A stretch of DNA of 64,000 nucleotides from positions 131,133 through 195,132 of the forward strand of contig NZ_JBFRFW010000014.1 of assembly GCF_052115025.1 (NCBI RefSeq), given 5' to 3'. The translations under genes and the position numbers were made by a program. The notes under the pieces were generated by a model that was not told where the DNA came from, did not search any database, and was given only the letters and a program-made list of their open reading frames with translations. This stretch comes from Bradyrhizobium_A sp052115025. GTDB taxonomy: Bacteria > Pseudomonadota > Alphaproteobacteria > Rhizobiales > Xanthobacteraceae. Each line of letters begins with the position of its first letter. Position 1 is the stretch's first letter. Below are positions 1 to 9,970 of this stretch, piece by piece.

Positions 1-132
1 GCGCTGCTCATCCGGCACGAAAGCCTCACGCGGCACGTCCAGCATGGCCTCGATGATGCGCAGGTCGGTGACGTCGTTGGTGCGGACCTGACCATCAACC
101 ATCTTGCGTCGGGCATTGGCAAAAATCGTCAT
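1..132 (-). CDS. pcm: Protein-L-isoaspartate O-methyltransferase, N-terminal part (runs off window)
   Basis: Only the first 44 codons are inside the window. The protein starts MTIFANARRKMVDGQ and continues with VRTNDVTDLRIIEAM and VPREAFVP. This is the N-terminus typical of alphaproteobacterial isoaspartate methyltransferases, where the MVxxQ and RGIxD/DxRIIEAM segments precede the SAM-binding fold. The family uses S-adenosylmethionine to repair isoaspartyl residues in damaged proteins in the cytoplasm. The SAM-binding motifs lie outside the window and cannot be checked. The ATG is preceded by GGAG about 15 bases upstream. Rhizobial relatives are usually followed by a TolC-type gene; that cannot be seen here. 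Confidence 0.75.
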   Translation of the reverse strand, partial: MTIFANARRKMVDGQVRTNDVTDLRIIEAMLDVPREAFVPDEQR

Positions 133-372
133 CAAAGAGCTCCGTGATGGAGGCGCCGCAAGGCTCGTGTCGGCATGGAGGACAACGCGAGGGCACCCGA
201 TCGGGCGCCATCTTTGAGACAATGGCCGGCAAAACGCAACATGCCCGACGGCTGTGGACGAGTGGCGTGCCGTGTCGGCGAAAGCCCCTCGCCTTCAGCT
301 CTCGGCCTTGATATGTTTGGATAATTTTAGACGCTTCTTTCGCTTACGTGCGCCATTTCAGGGCTCGACGCC

Positions 373-792
373 ATGCCTGCCGGCACCATCGAAGGGATCG
401 ACGAACGAACTGCGACGGCCCTTGTCGTGCTGTTCGCCGGTATTGCGGTGCTCGCTTTGATGTTCGTGTACCATGTCGAGCCGCCGCCGGACGATGCGCG
501 CGTCATTGCCGATACGGAGCGGAGAACCTATGCCAGCACGTCCTGTGTGATTCACGGACGGCTCGAGCGCGAACTGATCGCCAACCGCGCCGCGGCATCG
601 GATCCAGCACAAAGCCTGCAATTGCTGCCCTACGCCACGGAAAGCTCCGTCGGCGAAGTGGCCCGGCTGGGGAGCTGGCGGCGCGACACCGCCTGCAACT
701 ATGCCGCGGGCTTCGACCAGATCGTGACGGCCTGGGACCGGCTGGTCGGCTTCCGCTCGCGTTGGACCGACACGGGCGAATGGCGCTGGTAG
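373..792 (+). CDS. Hypothetical single-pass membrane protein
   Basis: A 139-residue open frame with one hydrophobic segment at about residues 15-36 (TALVVLFAGIAVLALMFVYH). It is followed by a polar, probably periplasmic domain with two cysteines (about residues 57 and 105) and a Trp-rich C-terminus. Codon use is high-GC at third positions, which favours a real gene. There is no strong Shine-Dalgarno sequence before the ATG. I recognise no family, so no function is given. It lies alone between the pcm start and tRNA-Cys. Confidence 0.5.
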   Translation: MPAGTIEGIDERTATALVVLFAGIAVLALMFVYHVEPPPDDARVIADTERRTYASTSCVIHGRLERELIANRAAASDPAQSLQLLPYATESSVGEVARLGSWRRDTACNYAAGFDQIVTAWDRLVGFRSRWTDTGEWRW

Positions 793-1088
793 GTAGCGGC
801 AGCCTTTAAACGGCGGCCAAGCGCTCCGCACCGTCCTGTCTTCTTCCGCGTTCAGGTATCGAGCAGTCCGAATCGTTTTGTCGGCGTGACCGCGTTTTCG
901 ACGTCGAGATAAGGCTCCGCCCGCCGAACCGTCGAACACCGCACAGTCGGCGGCGGAGTTTTTCAGATCCAGAATGATCTTGGCCGACCGGCCCATCGCG
1001 CTGGTCGGGCGTGATCAGAAAATGGCGCGAAACGAAGCGGGGCCCATTGCACAAGCCGTTGAGCCCCTGTAACAAGTCGCGCTCATGG

Positions 1089-1162
1089 GGCCACGTGGCG
1101 GAGTGGTTACGCAGCGGTCTGCAAAACCGTTTACACCAGTTCAATTCTGGTCGTGGCCTCCA
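1089..1162 (+). tRNA. tRNA-Cys (GCA)
   Basis: A 74-base cloverleaf. The acceptor arms GGCCACG and CGTGGCC pair perfectly. The anticodon loop reads CTGCAAA (anticodon GCA), and the T-loop is TTCAATT. The discriminator is T and CCA is encoded. It sits about 100 bases before tRNA-Asn on the same strand. Confidence 0.95.
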
Positions 1163-1264
1163 TGAATTTGCTGGGGTTTGAGCACATTTCAGCAAATTTC
1201 CTGCTAGGCAATCTGCAACGGCTTTGTTATACGCGGCCCCGTTGCTGACACTGTCCGGCATTGT

Positions 1265-1339
1265 TCCTCGGTAGCTCAGTGGTAGAGCAACCGGCTGTTA
1301 ACCGGTTGGTCGCTGGTTCGAATCCGGCCCGAGGAGCCA
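1265..1339 (+). tRNA. tRNA-Asn (GTT)
   Basis: A 75-base cloverleaf. The acceptor arms TCCTCGG and CCGAGGA pair perfectly. The anticodon loop is CTGTTAA (anticodon GTT) between CCGG stems. The T-arm contains GGTTCGAATCC, and CCA is encoded after discriminator G. Confidence 0.96.
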
Positions 1340-1562
1340 CAATTTCCATCTTGCCCCGAAAAACACGATTGTATTCAAGGTGTTGCAAACGCCTTTGAAT
1401 GTGTTTTGTTGGCGTGTTCAGCACTCTCCTGAAATTGCTGGGTCCCTTGCAGACGGCGTTTGAGAGCCGTGCGGGATGTTTGCTGCACTCAACAAAGCAA
1501 GACCGATTCCCTCAACGTTCCGGGATCGTCGATTCGCTGATTTGAAGTCGAGCAGCGGCCGC

Positions 1563-2288
1563 TCAGCCGCGCCGCCGCCGCCAGTCTCGCCGCGGTTTCG
1601 GCGGCGGAACGAGACTCGGCATGGTTTCCTGCACCGCGCGGTAGCGGGCCAGCAGCTTGCCGAAGCTCTCCAGCAGGGTCGTCTCGATCTCCGGGCGGCG
1701 TTCGAGCCGGCTGATCAGCATGGCCGCAGCCTCCAATGTCGACAGGCCATCGCGGCGCGGTTCGCGACGCAGCTTGCCATAGAGAGATGGCCGCGGCGGG
1801 CCGAGAATCACCCGCCGGCATTTCAGCATCCAGGCATTGCGCCACCACAGCGCCTTGGCCTGGCTCCAGGTGCCGTCGAGCAGGATGACGCCCTCGATGT
1901 CGCGCAAGATGGCCCGCTGATCGGGGTCCGGCTCGCCCTTGCGGTCGAGCACGACGACCTCATCCTCGCCGACATCGAGGTCGGCGACCTTGGCCGAGCC
2001 GAGGTAGAGAATCGCCCAGCGGGACGGATCGACCGACCGGCCGAGAATCTTGGACAGGCTTGGCCAAGACAGGCCGATCTTGAGCACGGCGTCCGAAAAG
2101 TGCAGCGCGGCGAGGCGCGCTGTCCCGAGCAGCCGGTCCTGTTCCTGCGGATGCTGCAGGATGAGTAGCTGGATCCGGCTGGCAAGCGGCGTGACATCCT
2201 CGCAGACGCACAGCGGCAGCGGTTTGCCGCAACGTGGGCAGTCGGGCGGTGCATCGGCGGCGGGGGCGAGTTCGGGTGTGTCGGACAT
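1563..2288 (-). CDS. DTW-domain tRNA-uridine aminocarboxypropyltransferase (TapT/YfiP family)
   Basis: A 241-residue protein. An N-terminal cysteine cluster CPRCGKPLPLCVC (Cys17, 20, 27, 29) is followed by the family signature DGTW at residues 138-141, inside LLDGTWSQAKAL. DTW proteins transfer the 3-amino-3-carboxypropyl group of SAM to uridine in tRNA (acp3U47 for E. coli TapT). The length matches the family. It follows the efflux operon on the same strand with a gap of about 57 bases, so read-through is possible. The Arg-rich C-terminus may help RNA binding (inference). Confidence 0.85.
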   Translation of the reverse strand: MSDTPELAPAADAPPDCPRCGKPLPLCVCEDVTPLASRIQLLILQHPQEQDRLLGTARLAALHFSDAVLKIGLSWPSLSKILGRSVDPSRWAILYLGSAKVADLDVGEDEVVVLDRKGEPDPDQRAILRDIEGVILLDGTWSQAKALWWRNAWMLKCRRVILGPPRPSLYGKLRREPRRDGLSTLEAAAMLISRLERRPEIETTLLESFGKLLARYRAVQETMPSLVPPPKPRRDWRRRRG

Positions 2289-2345
2289 CGGCCGGCTATA
2301 CGCCGTGCCGGCTGTCGCGGCAACCGCGCCCGCTCGCCCTGCCCG

Positions 2346-5300
2346 TCATTCCGCCGGAGCTACCTGCGACTGCGGCTGGTCGCGCCGCCGCAATCGGTCG
2401 ATCAGCAGATAGATCACCGGCGTGGTGTAGAGGGTCAGGATCTGCGACACCACGAGGCCGCCGATGATGGTGATGCCGAGCGGCCGGCGCAGCTCGGTCC
2501 CCGGTCCGATCGCCACCACCAGCGGCACCGCCGCCAGCAGCGCCGCCATGGTGGTCATGATGATCGGGCGGAACCGGGCGAGGCTCGCCTCGAAGATGGC
2601 ATCGCGGGACGACAGTCCACGATGCCGCTCACCTTCCAGGGCGAAGTCCACGATCATGATGCCGTTCTTCTTGACGATACCGATCAGCAGGATGATGCCG
2701 ATGAAAGCAATCACCGTGAGCTGGGTGTTGGTCAGCTGCAGTGCGAGCAGCGCCCCGAGCCCGGCCGGCGGCAATGTCGAGATAATGGTCAGCGGATGGG
2801 CGAGGCTCTCATAGAGCACGCCGAGCACGATGTAGACGGCGATCAATGCACCGAGCACCAGCAGCGGCTGGCGCCCGGCGGTCTTCTGGCTGTCGCCGGC
2901 GTTGCCGTCAAAACTGCCGCGGATGCCCTCGGGCATATGTAATTCCGCGACCGCCCGCTGGATATTGGCAGTGGCGGTTTCCAACGGCACGTCCGGCAAC
3001 AGGTTGAACGATACCGTCGTCGACGGAAACGAAGCCGAATGCCGCACCGACAGCGGTGCCAGTCCGCGCTCCCGGTGCACCAGCGCCGACAACGGCACCT
3101 GGGCGTCGTTGGCGCCTGCGACATAGATGTGATCGAGATCGCCGGGATCCTGCTGGAACTTCGGATCGGTCTCCAGCACCACCTGGTACTGGTTACGCTG
3201 GGTGTAGACGATCGAGATCTGACGCTGCGAAAACGCGTTGTTCAGGGCGTTGTCGATATCCTGCACCTTGACGCCGAGACTTGCCGCGGTGCTGCGGTCG
3301 ATCGCGAGGTTCAGCTGCAGGCCGCCGGGATCGCTGTCGGAGGAGATGTCGGTGATGCCCTCGACCGTCTCCATCCGCTTGGCGATGATCGGCCCCCATT
3401 TCTGCAGCAGATCGAGATCGGTGCTGATCAATGTGTACTGATAGTCGGAATCGCTCTGGCGGCCGCCGGCCCGGATATCCTGCGCGGCGATCATGAACAG
3501 CCGGATGCCGGGAATTTTGCCGAGTTCACGGCGCAGCCGGTCGATCACCAACTGGGTCGACACCCCGTCCCGCTCATCGATCGGCTTCAGGCTGATGAAC
3601 ATGTTGCCGCGGTTCGACCCGCCTCCCCCCGGCCCGCTGCCTCCCAGGGTCGATCCAATGCCTTCGACTGCGGGATCCGCCATCACCACGTCGGCGACCT
3701 GCTGCTGCAGCTTGAGCATCGACTGGAAAGAGATATCGGCGGACGCCCGGGTGGCTCCGAAGATGAAGCCGCTGTCGTCGGTCGGGAAATACCCTTTCGG
3801 CACCTTGGCATAGAGCATCACGGTCAGGGCGATGGTGGAGACGAAGACCAGGACGGTGACGACCGGAAAGCGCAGCACGACATGCAACGTGCGCTCATAG
3901 AAGCGCAGCGTCCGCGACAGCGCCCCCTCGACCAGGCGATCGAACCAGGTCGCGTCGCTCACCGCCGTGGCCTTGACGTAATGGGCGCAAATCATCGGCG
4001 TGATGGTCAGCGAGACCAGAGTCGAGACGATGATGGCGAAGGTGAGCGTCAGCGAGAATTCGCGGAGCAGCCGCCCGACGATGCCGTCCATGAAGATCAG
4101 CGGCGTGAACGCCGCGATCAGGGACAGGCTGATCGACAGGACCGTGAAGCCGATCTGCCTGGCACCGGCGAGCGCGGCCTGATACGGCCGCATGCCGTGC
4201 TCCAGGTTGCGGTCCATGTTCTCGATCATCACGATGGCATCGTCGACCACGAAGCCGACCGAGATCGCCAGCGCCATCAGCGACAGGTTGTCGATCGAGA
4301 AGCCGACAAGCCACATCCCGGTGCAGGTTCCCGCCAGCGCCAACGGCACCGAGACGCCCGCGGCGATGGTCGGGGTCATGCGGCGCAGGAAGATGAATAC
4401 CACGGCCATGACCAGCACGACGGTCGCCCCCAGCGTCCATTCCATGTCGTGCACACTGGCGCGGATGGTGCCGGTGCGGTCGGTCAGCACGGAAATCTCG
4501 ACGCCGGCGGGAATCCACTGCTTCAGCTCCGGCAGCAGCGCCTTGATGCGATCGACGGTGTCGATGACGTTGGCATCGCCCTGCTTGGTGATCTGCAGCA
4601 GCACCGCGGGGTGCTTGTTGAACCAGGCGATCGAGCGGCTGCTGCGGGTCGCGTCGATAATGGTGGCGACGTCCGACAGCCGTACGAAGTTGCCGTTCGA
4701 AGCCTTGATGATGATGTTCTTGAATTCGGCGGCGGTTCGCATCTGCGGATTGATGCTGATGGTTTCGGCCTGGCGGCCGCCATTGAACGTTCCCACCGGG
4801 CCGAGTGCGTTGGCGCCGATGATGGCGTTACGGACGTCGTCGGTGGCGATGCCGGCATTGGCCAGCAGCACCGGGTTGAGCTGGATGCGGACGGCCGGCT
4901 GGTCGGCGCCGCTGACCGTCACCTCGCCGACGCCGGGCACCTGCGCGAGGCGCTGCGCGATCACGGTGTCGGCGACGTCGTAGATCGCGCTCGACGACAG
5001 CGTCTCGGAGGTCAGCGCCAGGATGAACACCGGCGCGGCCGCGGAGTTCGCCTTGCGGAAATTCGGCAGCGATGGCAGGTCGGTCGGCAAGTCGGCGAGC
5101 GAAGCATTGATCGCCGCCTGGACGTCGCGTGCAGCCTTGTCGATATTGCGCCCGATCGCGAACTGAAGCTGGATGTTGGTCGAGCCCAGCGAACTCGTCG
5201 ATGTGATCTGGTCGATGCCTGCGATCTCGCCGAGCCGCCGCTCGAGCGGCGCTGCGACGGTCGCGGCCATGACCGACGGATCGGCCCCGGGACGCGATGC

Positions 5301-5444
5301 CGACACCCGGATCATCGGAAAGTCGACATTGGGAACGCTCGCGACCGGCAGGTTCTGGTAAGCCACGAGGCCGACCAGGAACAGGCCGATCGCCAGCAAC
5401 GTCGTCCCGACCGGCCGGCGGATGAACGGCTCGGAGAGCGACAT
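2346..5444 (-). CDS. mdtC: RND multidrug efflux pump subunit, MdtC-like
   Basis: A 1032-residue inner-membrane RND transporter of full family length. It has an N-terminal membrane segment after SEPFIRRPVGTTLLAIG, a large periplasmic porter domain and a TM cluster with VGFVVDDAIVMIEN, the conserved TM4 stretch with paired aspartates used for proton relay. The C-terminal half repeats this topology. The first start is ambiguous: a GTG at 5447 precedes the ATG at 5444. The ATG overlaps the stop of the upstream RND gene (TGATG), so translation is coupled. Tandem RND genes after one adaptor match MdtABC organisation, where MdtB and MdtC form a heterotrimer exporting bile salts and novobiocin in E. 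coli. The substrate here is unknown. Confidence 0.9.
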   Translation of the reverse strand: MSLSEPFIRRPVGTTLLAIGLFLVGLVAYQNLPVASVPNVDFPMIRVSASRPGADPSVMAATVAAPLERRLGEIAGIDQITSTSSLGSTNIQLQFAIGRNIDKAARDVQAAINASLADLPTDLPSLPNFRKANSAAAPVFILALTSETLSSSAIYDVADTVIAQRLAQVPGVGEVTVSGADQPAVRIQLNPVLLANAGIATDDVRNAIIGANALGPVGTFNGGRQAETISINPQMRTAAEFKNIIIKASNGNFVRLSDVATIIDATRSSRSIAWFNKHPAVLLQITKQGDANVIDTVDRIKALLPELKQWIPAGVEISVLTDRTGTIRASVHDMEWTLGATVVLVMAVVFIFLRRMTPTIAAGVSVPLALAGTCTGMWLVGFSIDNLSLMALAISVGFVVDDAIVMIENMDRNLEHGMRPYQAALAGARQIGFTVLSISLSLIAAFTPLIFMDGIVGRLLREFSLTLTFAIIVSTLVSLTITPMICAHYVKATAVSDATWFDRLVEGALSRTLRFYERTLHVVLRFPVVTVLVFVSTIALTVMLYAKVPKGYFPTDDSGFIFGATRASADISFQSMLKLQQQVADVVMADPAVEGIGSTLGGSGPGGGGSNRGNMFISLKPIDERDGVSTQLVIDRLRRELGKIPGIRLFMIAAQDIRAGGRQSDSDYQYTLISTDLDLLQKWGPIIAKRMETVEGITDISSDSDPGGLQLNLAIDRSTAASLGVKVQDIDNALNNAFSQRQISIVYTQRNQYQVVLETDPKFQQDPGDLDHIYVAGANDAQVPLSALVHRERGLAPLSVRHSASFPSTTVSFNLLPDVPLETATANIQRAVAELHMPEGIRGSFDGNAGDSQKTAGRQPLLVLGALIAVYIVLGVLYESLAHPLTIISTLPPAGLGALLALQLTNTQLTVIAFIGIILLIGIVKKNGIMIVDFALEGERHRGLSSRDAIFEASLARFRPIIMTTMAALLAAVPLVVAIGPGTELRRPLGITIIGGLVVSQILTLYTTPVIYLLIDRLRRRDQPQSQVAPAE

Positions 5445-8400
5445 CACTGCACCCCTTCGGTGGCTCCGGCGATCGGCGGCGCGGGCGGTTCGGGGGCCGG
5501 CGGCACCGCCTTCTCGATCCGGCGGTTGATGCGGTCGAGGGCGAGATAGATCACCGGCGTGGTGTAGAGCGTCAGCAACTGGCTCAGGATCAGGCCGCCG
5601 ATGATGGAAATGCCGAGCGGAAAGCGCAGCTCCGCGCCCGTCCCGCGCTCGATCGCCAGCGGCAGCGCGCCGAACAGCGCGGCGAGCGTCGTCATCATGA
5701 TGGGACGGAAGCGCAGCAGGCAGGCCTGCACGATGGCGTCATAGGACGACATGCCCTGATGGCGCTCCGCCTCGAGGGCAAAGTCGATCATCATGATCGC
5801 GTTCTTCTTGACGATCCCCATCAGGAGAATGATGCCGATCAGCCCGATCACGGAGAGATCCTGCCCGAACAGCATCAGTGCGAGGATCGCGCCGACGCCG
5901 GCAGAGGGCAGCGTCGACAGGATGGTGATCGGATGGATGTAGCTCTCATAGAGCACGCCAAGCACGATGTAGATGGTGACGATCGCAGCAAGGATCAGCC
6001 AGGGCTGCCCCGCCAGCGAGCGGGCGAACTCGGCGGCGTCGCCAGAATAGATCCCGGTGATGTTGGCGGGCATGCCGATATTGGCTTCGGTGGCGGCAAC
6101 CGCCGCCACCGCGTCACCGAGCGCAACGCCGGGCGCGAGGTTGAAGCTCAGCGTCGCCGCCGGGAACTGGGCCTGGTGGGCGATGGCGAGCGGCGCGGTC
6201 GTCCGCTGCAGCGTCGCGATCGCCGAGATCGGGACCTGCGCTCCGCCCGCTCCCGGTACGTACAGCCGTGAGAGCACCGTGGGATCGCGCTGGTCCTGCG
6301 GCAACGCCTCGAGCACCACGCGGTACTGGTTGGCCTGGCCGTAGATGGTCGAGACCTGGCGCTGGCTGAAGGCGTCGTTGAGGGTGTCGTTGACCGACTG
6401 CAGCGAGACGCCGAGCTGGCCGGCACGCTGGCGATCGATGTCGAGCGCCGCCCGCAATCCGCCTTCCAGGACTTCCGATGAGACATCGCGGAACATGACA
6501 TTGCGTCGCAATTCCTGCACCAGCCGGCCGGACCAGGTCGAGACCTCCTTCGCGTCGCTCGCTGTGATCGTATACTGGTACTGGGAGCGGCTGGTCCGGG
6601 TACTGATCTGGATGTCCTGAACCGGTTGGAAGTAGACGATCATGCCGGGCACCGATGCAACCCGCTCCTTCAGGCGCCTCGTCACCTCGACAATGTCGGC
6701 CTTGCGTTCGTCGCGCTGCTTCAGCGTGACCACGATGCTGCCCGTGTTGGTCGTCGGATTGACCGAGCCCGCCCCGATCACCGAGACCACGCCGACGACG
6801 TCGGGATCGGACTGAATGGTGCGCGCGACCTCGGCCTGCCGCTTCTGCATCTCCGCGAACGAGACGTCCGGTCCGGCTTCGGTGACCGCTGTGATCGACG
6901 AGGTATCCTGCAGCGGCAGGAATCCTTTCGGTGCGAGGGCATAGAGGCCGAGGGTTGCCGCCAGTGTCGCAAAAGTCGCAACCAGCGTGGCGCGCTGGTG
7001 CCGCAGCACCCACAGCAGCGTGTGGTGATAGAATGCGACGCTGCGATCGATCCAGCCGCTGATGGTGGCTAGTCCAGGCACCGCCAGCTCCTCGCCGTGG
7101 CGTTTCAGCATCCGCGAGCACATCATCGGCGTCAGCGTCAGCGAGACCACCGCTGAGGTCACCACGGCGATGGTGAGCGTCAGGGCGAATTCCCGGAACA
7201 TGCGGCCGACGAGGCCCGACATGAACAGCAGCGGAATGAACACCGCGATCAGCGACACGGTCAGCGAGATCACCGTGAACCCGATCTCGCGGGCGCCGCG
7301 CAGCGACGCCTCCATGGCGCTTTCACCGTCCTCCATATGGCGGACGATGTTCTCGATCATGACGATGGCGTCGTCGACCACGAATCCGGTGCCGATGGTC
7401 AGAGCCATCAGGGACAGGTTGTCGAGGCTGAAGCCGGCGAACCACATGATGCCGAAACTGGTCACCAGCGACAGCGGCAGCGCGACGCCTGCAATGATGG
7501 TCGCACGCAGCGACCGCAGGAACAGCAGCACGACGAGCGTCACCAGGATGACACTGAGCACCAGCGTGAACTGCACGTCGCGCACCGAGGCGCGGATGGT
7601 GACGGTGCGGTCACTGACTACCGTGAGCTTGACGCCGGCGGGGATCGCGCGCTGCAGCCGTGGAATTTCTGCCCGGATCTGCTGGACAACATCGATGACG
7701 TTGGCGCCGGGCTGGCGCTGGATATTGATGACGACCGCGGGCACGCCCTGATACCAGCCGCCGGTGCGATCGTTCTCCAGGCCGTCGACGATGGTGGCGA
7801 CGTCTCCGATCGTCACCGGGGCATTGTTGCGGTAGGCGATGATGATGGGCTTATAGGCATCGGCCGCGGCGATCTGGTCGTTGGCGGCGATGGTGTAGGC
7901 CTGCTGGGCGCCGTCGAGCGAGCCCTTCGGTCCGGAGACATTGGCGCCGGCGATCGCCGTGCGCAGATCCTCGAGGCCGATGCCGTAGGCGGCAAGACGC
8001 GCGAGATCGGCCTGGACGCGAACCGCCGGCTTCAGCCCGCCGAGCACCGCGACCCGGCCGACACCGGTGATCTGCGCAAGCCGCTGCGCCATCATGGTGT
8101 CGGCAATATCGCTCATGGCGCGGATCGACACGGTGTCCGAGGTCAACGCCAGCGTCACCACCGGCGCGTCGGCTGGATTGACCTTCGCGTAGGTCGGCGG
8201 ATACGGCAGGTTTTTGGGCAGGATGCCTGCGGCGGCGTTGATCGCCGCCTGCACGTCCTGGGTGGCGCCGTCGATATCGCGGTTCAGGTCGAACTGCAGG
8301 GAGATCTGGCTGACGCCGAACGAGCTCGTCGATGTCATCGATGCCAGCGACGGAATCTGGCCGAGCTGCCGTTCCAGCGGTGCGGTGATGAGAGACGCCG

Positions 8401-8575
8401 TAACGTCGGGGCTCGCGCCCGGCAGCTGGGTGGTGACCTGGACGGTCGGGAAATCGACCTGCGGCAGCGCCGAAACCGGCAGCGCCCAATAGCCGAGCGC
8501 ACCGCCGATCAGCAGGGCGATGCCGAGCAGCGAGGTGGCGATCGGCCGACGGATGAAGGGTTCAGAGACGCTCAT
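5444..8575 (-). CDS. mdtB: RND multidrug efflux pump subunit, MdtB-like
   Basis: A 1043-residue RND transporter. It begins SEPFIRRPIATSLLGIALLIG and carries the TM4 motif TGFVVDDAIVMIEN with both acidic residues, plus the duplicated 6+6 TM topology and two large periplasmic loops. It is clearly paralogous to the downstream mdtC-like gene, and both retain the proton-relay aspartates. It lies 24 bases after the adaptor and overlaps the next RND gene by one base. Its C-terminus is extended by a Pro-rich tail. Together the two pumps probably form a hetero-oligomer; this is inferred from gene order. Confidence 0.9.
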   Translation of the reverse strand: MSVSEPFIRRPIATSLLGIALLIGGALGYWALPVSALPQVDFPTVQVTTQLPGASPDVTASLITAPLERQLGQIPSLASMTSTSSFGVSQISLQFDLNRDIDGATQDVQAAINAAAGILPKNLPYPPTYAKVNPADAPVVTLALTSDTVSIRAMSDIADTMMAQRLAQITGVGRVAVLGGLKPAVRVQADLARLAAYGIGLEDLRTAIAGANVSGPKGSLDGAQQAYTIAANDQIAAADAYKPIIIAYRNNAPVTIGDVATIVDGLENDRTGGWYQGVPAVVINIQRQPGANVIDVVQQIRAEIPRLQRAIPAGVKLTVVSDRTVTIRASVRDVQFTLVLSVILVTLVVLLFLRSLRATIIAGVALPLSLVTSFGIMWFAGFSLDNLSLMALTIGTGFVVDDAIVMIENIVRHMEDGESAMEASLRGAREIGFTVISLTVSLIAVFIPLLFMSGLVGRMFREFALTLTIAVVTSAVVSLTLTPMMCSRMLKRHGEELAVPGLATISGWIDRSVAFYHHTLLWVLRHQRATLVATFATLAATLGLYALAPKGFLPLQDTSSITAVTEAGPDVSFAEMQKRQAEVARTIQSDPDVVGVVSVIGAGSVNPTTNTGSIVVTLKQRDERKADIVEVTRRLKERVASVPGMIVYFQPVQDIQISTRTSRSQYQYTITASDAKEVSTWSGRLVQELRRNVMFRDVSSEVLEGGLRAALDIDRQRAGQLGVSLQSVNDTLNDAFSQRQVSTIYGQANQYRVVLEALPQDQRDPTVLSRLYVPGAGGAQVPISAIATLQRTTAPLAIAHQAQFPAATLSFNLAPGVALGDAVAAVAATEANIGMPANITGIYSGDAAEFARSLAGQPWLILAAIVTIYIVLGVLYESYIHPITILSTLPSAGVGAILALMLFGQDLSVIGLIGIILLMGIVKKNAIMMIDFALEAERHQGMSSYDAIVQACLLRFRPIMMTTLAALFGALPLAIERGTGAELRFPLGISIIGGLILSQLLTLYTTPVIYLALDRINRRIEKAVPPAPEPPAPPIAGATEGVQ

Positions 8576-8599
8576 GGCGCTGCACTTTCGAGCCTGCCG

Positions 8600-9970
8600 C
8601 TACTGCGACGCCTTCGGGCTTCCCCCAGGCTGGCCCGCCTGCTCCGGGCCCTTGTTGTCTGCCGCTTCCGGTGCGCCGCTCCCCTGTTCGGTCCGCGTCC
8701 GCTGACCGGACTTCGGGCTCGCCCGGTCGCCGCCGGTTGCCTTGCCGCCCTGGCGGCGCCGGGGCGCGAGATCCGGGGCCACGGCCGGATCGTCCCGACC
8801 GATCTCGACCTTGGCACCGTCGGCGAGGTTGGCAAAGCCTGTCGTCACCACACGATCGTCGACCGTCAGTCCCTTACCGATTACCGCATCGGTTTCGTTC
8901 TGCTGCACCACTGTCACCGGCCATGCGGAGACGATGTTGTCCGCGCCAATGACGTAGCTGAACGTGCCGGCCGGACCGCGCTGCACCGCGGCCGTCGGAA
9001 CCACGACAACCTGGGACAGCGTCTCGACCTGGAGGCGGACATTGACGAACTGGCCCGGCCAGAGCTGGAAACGACTGTTGGGAAATTCGGCCTTGAGCTT
9101 GACGGTGCCTGTGGTCGGGTCGACCTGGTTGTCAATGCCCCGCAGCACTCCTGTATCGACCACGGTGCGTCCATCGTTGCCGAACACATCGACCGCCAGC
9201 TGGCCCCGGGCGGCCGCGGCATTGACCCGGACGATCTGCTGCTGCGGCAGGCTGAACCAGACCGTGATCGGTTGCAGCTGGGTGATCACCACGAGCCCCG
9301 TGGTGTCGGAGGCGTGCACGATGTTGCCCTGGTCGACCTGACGCAGGCCGGCACGGCCGCTGAGGGGCGCCACCACCTTGGTATAGCCGAGCGTCGCCTT
9401 GGCATTGTCGATGGCGGCCTGATCGGCCTTCACCTGGGCCTCGTATTGGGCGACCAGGGCGCGTTGGGTATCGGCCTGCTGGGTGGTACCGGCTTTCGAG
9501 GCGGCAAGCTGTTCGTAACGGACGAGGTCGGTCCTGGCATTGGCGAGCACTGCCTCGTCTTGCGCCTTTTTCGCGACCGCCTGATCGTACTGGGCCTGAT
9601 AGATCGCCGGGTCGATCTCGGCCAGCACGTCGCCAGCCCTGACGTCCTGGCCTTCCCGGAAGTTGACCGACAGCAGTTTGCCGTCGACCTGAGCCCGCAC
9701 GGTCACTGTGTTCAGCGCCTTCACGGTGCCGACGCCATCCAGGTAGACCGGCACGTCCTGGATGCGCGGCGTGGCCGCGAGAACAGGAACGGCAAGATCG
9801 GGACGGCTGCGTGACGCAGCCATGCGGGTCTCTTGCAGGTAGGTCCAGCCGAGGTATCCGAGCCCGCCGGCGATCAACAGTCCGACCGCGATCCAGACCG
9901 TTCGTCGGCGCTTCGGCGTGGCCTCCCCGCTGACGTTCGCTGCGTTGTTCTCGTCGGGCTTAAATAGCAT
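8600..9970 (-). CDS. mdtA: Efflux RND periplasmic adaptor, MdtA-like
   Basis: A protein of about 456 residues in the membrane-fusion (HlyD/MdtA) family. An N-terminal anchor at about residues 27-47 (VWIAVGLLIAGGLGYLGWTY) is followed by a lipoyl half-motif (VRAQVDGKLLSVNFREGQDV), an alpha-hairpin rich in Gln/Ala, the second lipoyl half (APLSGRAGLRQVDQGNIV) and beta-barrel segments. The C-terminal 60 residues are Pro/Gly/Arg-rich and low-complexity. The GTG at 9973 and the ATG at 9970 both overlap the end of the outer-membrane factor gene. It links the inner-membrane pumps to the outer-membrane channel. Confidence 0.9.
   Translation of the reverse strand: MLFKPDENNAANVSGEATPKRRRTVWIAVGLLIAGGLGYLGWTYLQETRMAASRSRPDLAVPVLAATPRIQDVPVYLDGVGTVKALNTVTVRAQVDGKLLSVNFREGQDVRAGDVLAEIDPAIYQAQYDQAVAKKAQDEAVLANARTDLVRYEQLAASKAGTTQQADTQRALVAQYEAQVKADQAAIDNAKATLGYTKVVAPLSGRAGLRQVDQGNIVHASDTTGLVVITQLQPITVWFSLPQQQIVRVNAAAARGQLAVDVFGNDGRTVVDTGVLRGIDNQVDPTTGTVKLKAEFPNSRFQLWPGQFVNVRLQVETLSQVVVVPTAAVQRGPAGTFSYVIGADNIVSAWPVTVVQQNETDAVIGKGLTVDDRVVTTGFANLADGAKVEIGRDDPAVAPDLAPRRRQGGKATGGDRASPKSGQRTRTEQGSGAPEAADNKGPEQAGQPGGSPKASQ

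Noticed and set aside
3039..5549. Long plus-strand open frame opposite the mdtC-like gene
   Set aside because: Antisense shadow of a conserved RND gene; the translation is Arg/Asp/Gln-rich without domains. The same applies to 7337-9814 opposite mdtB/mdtA.
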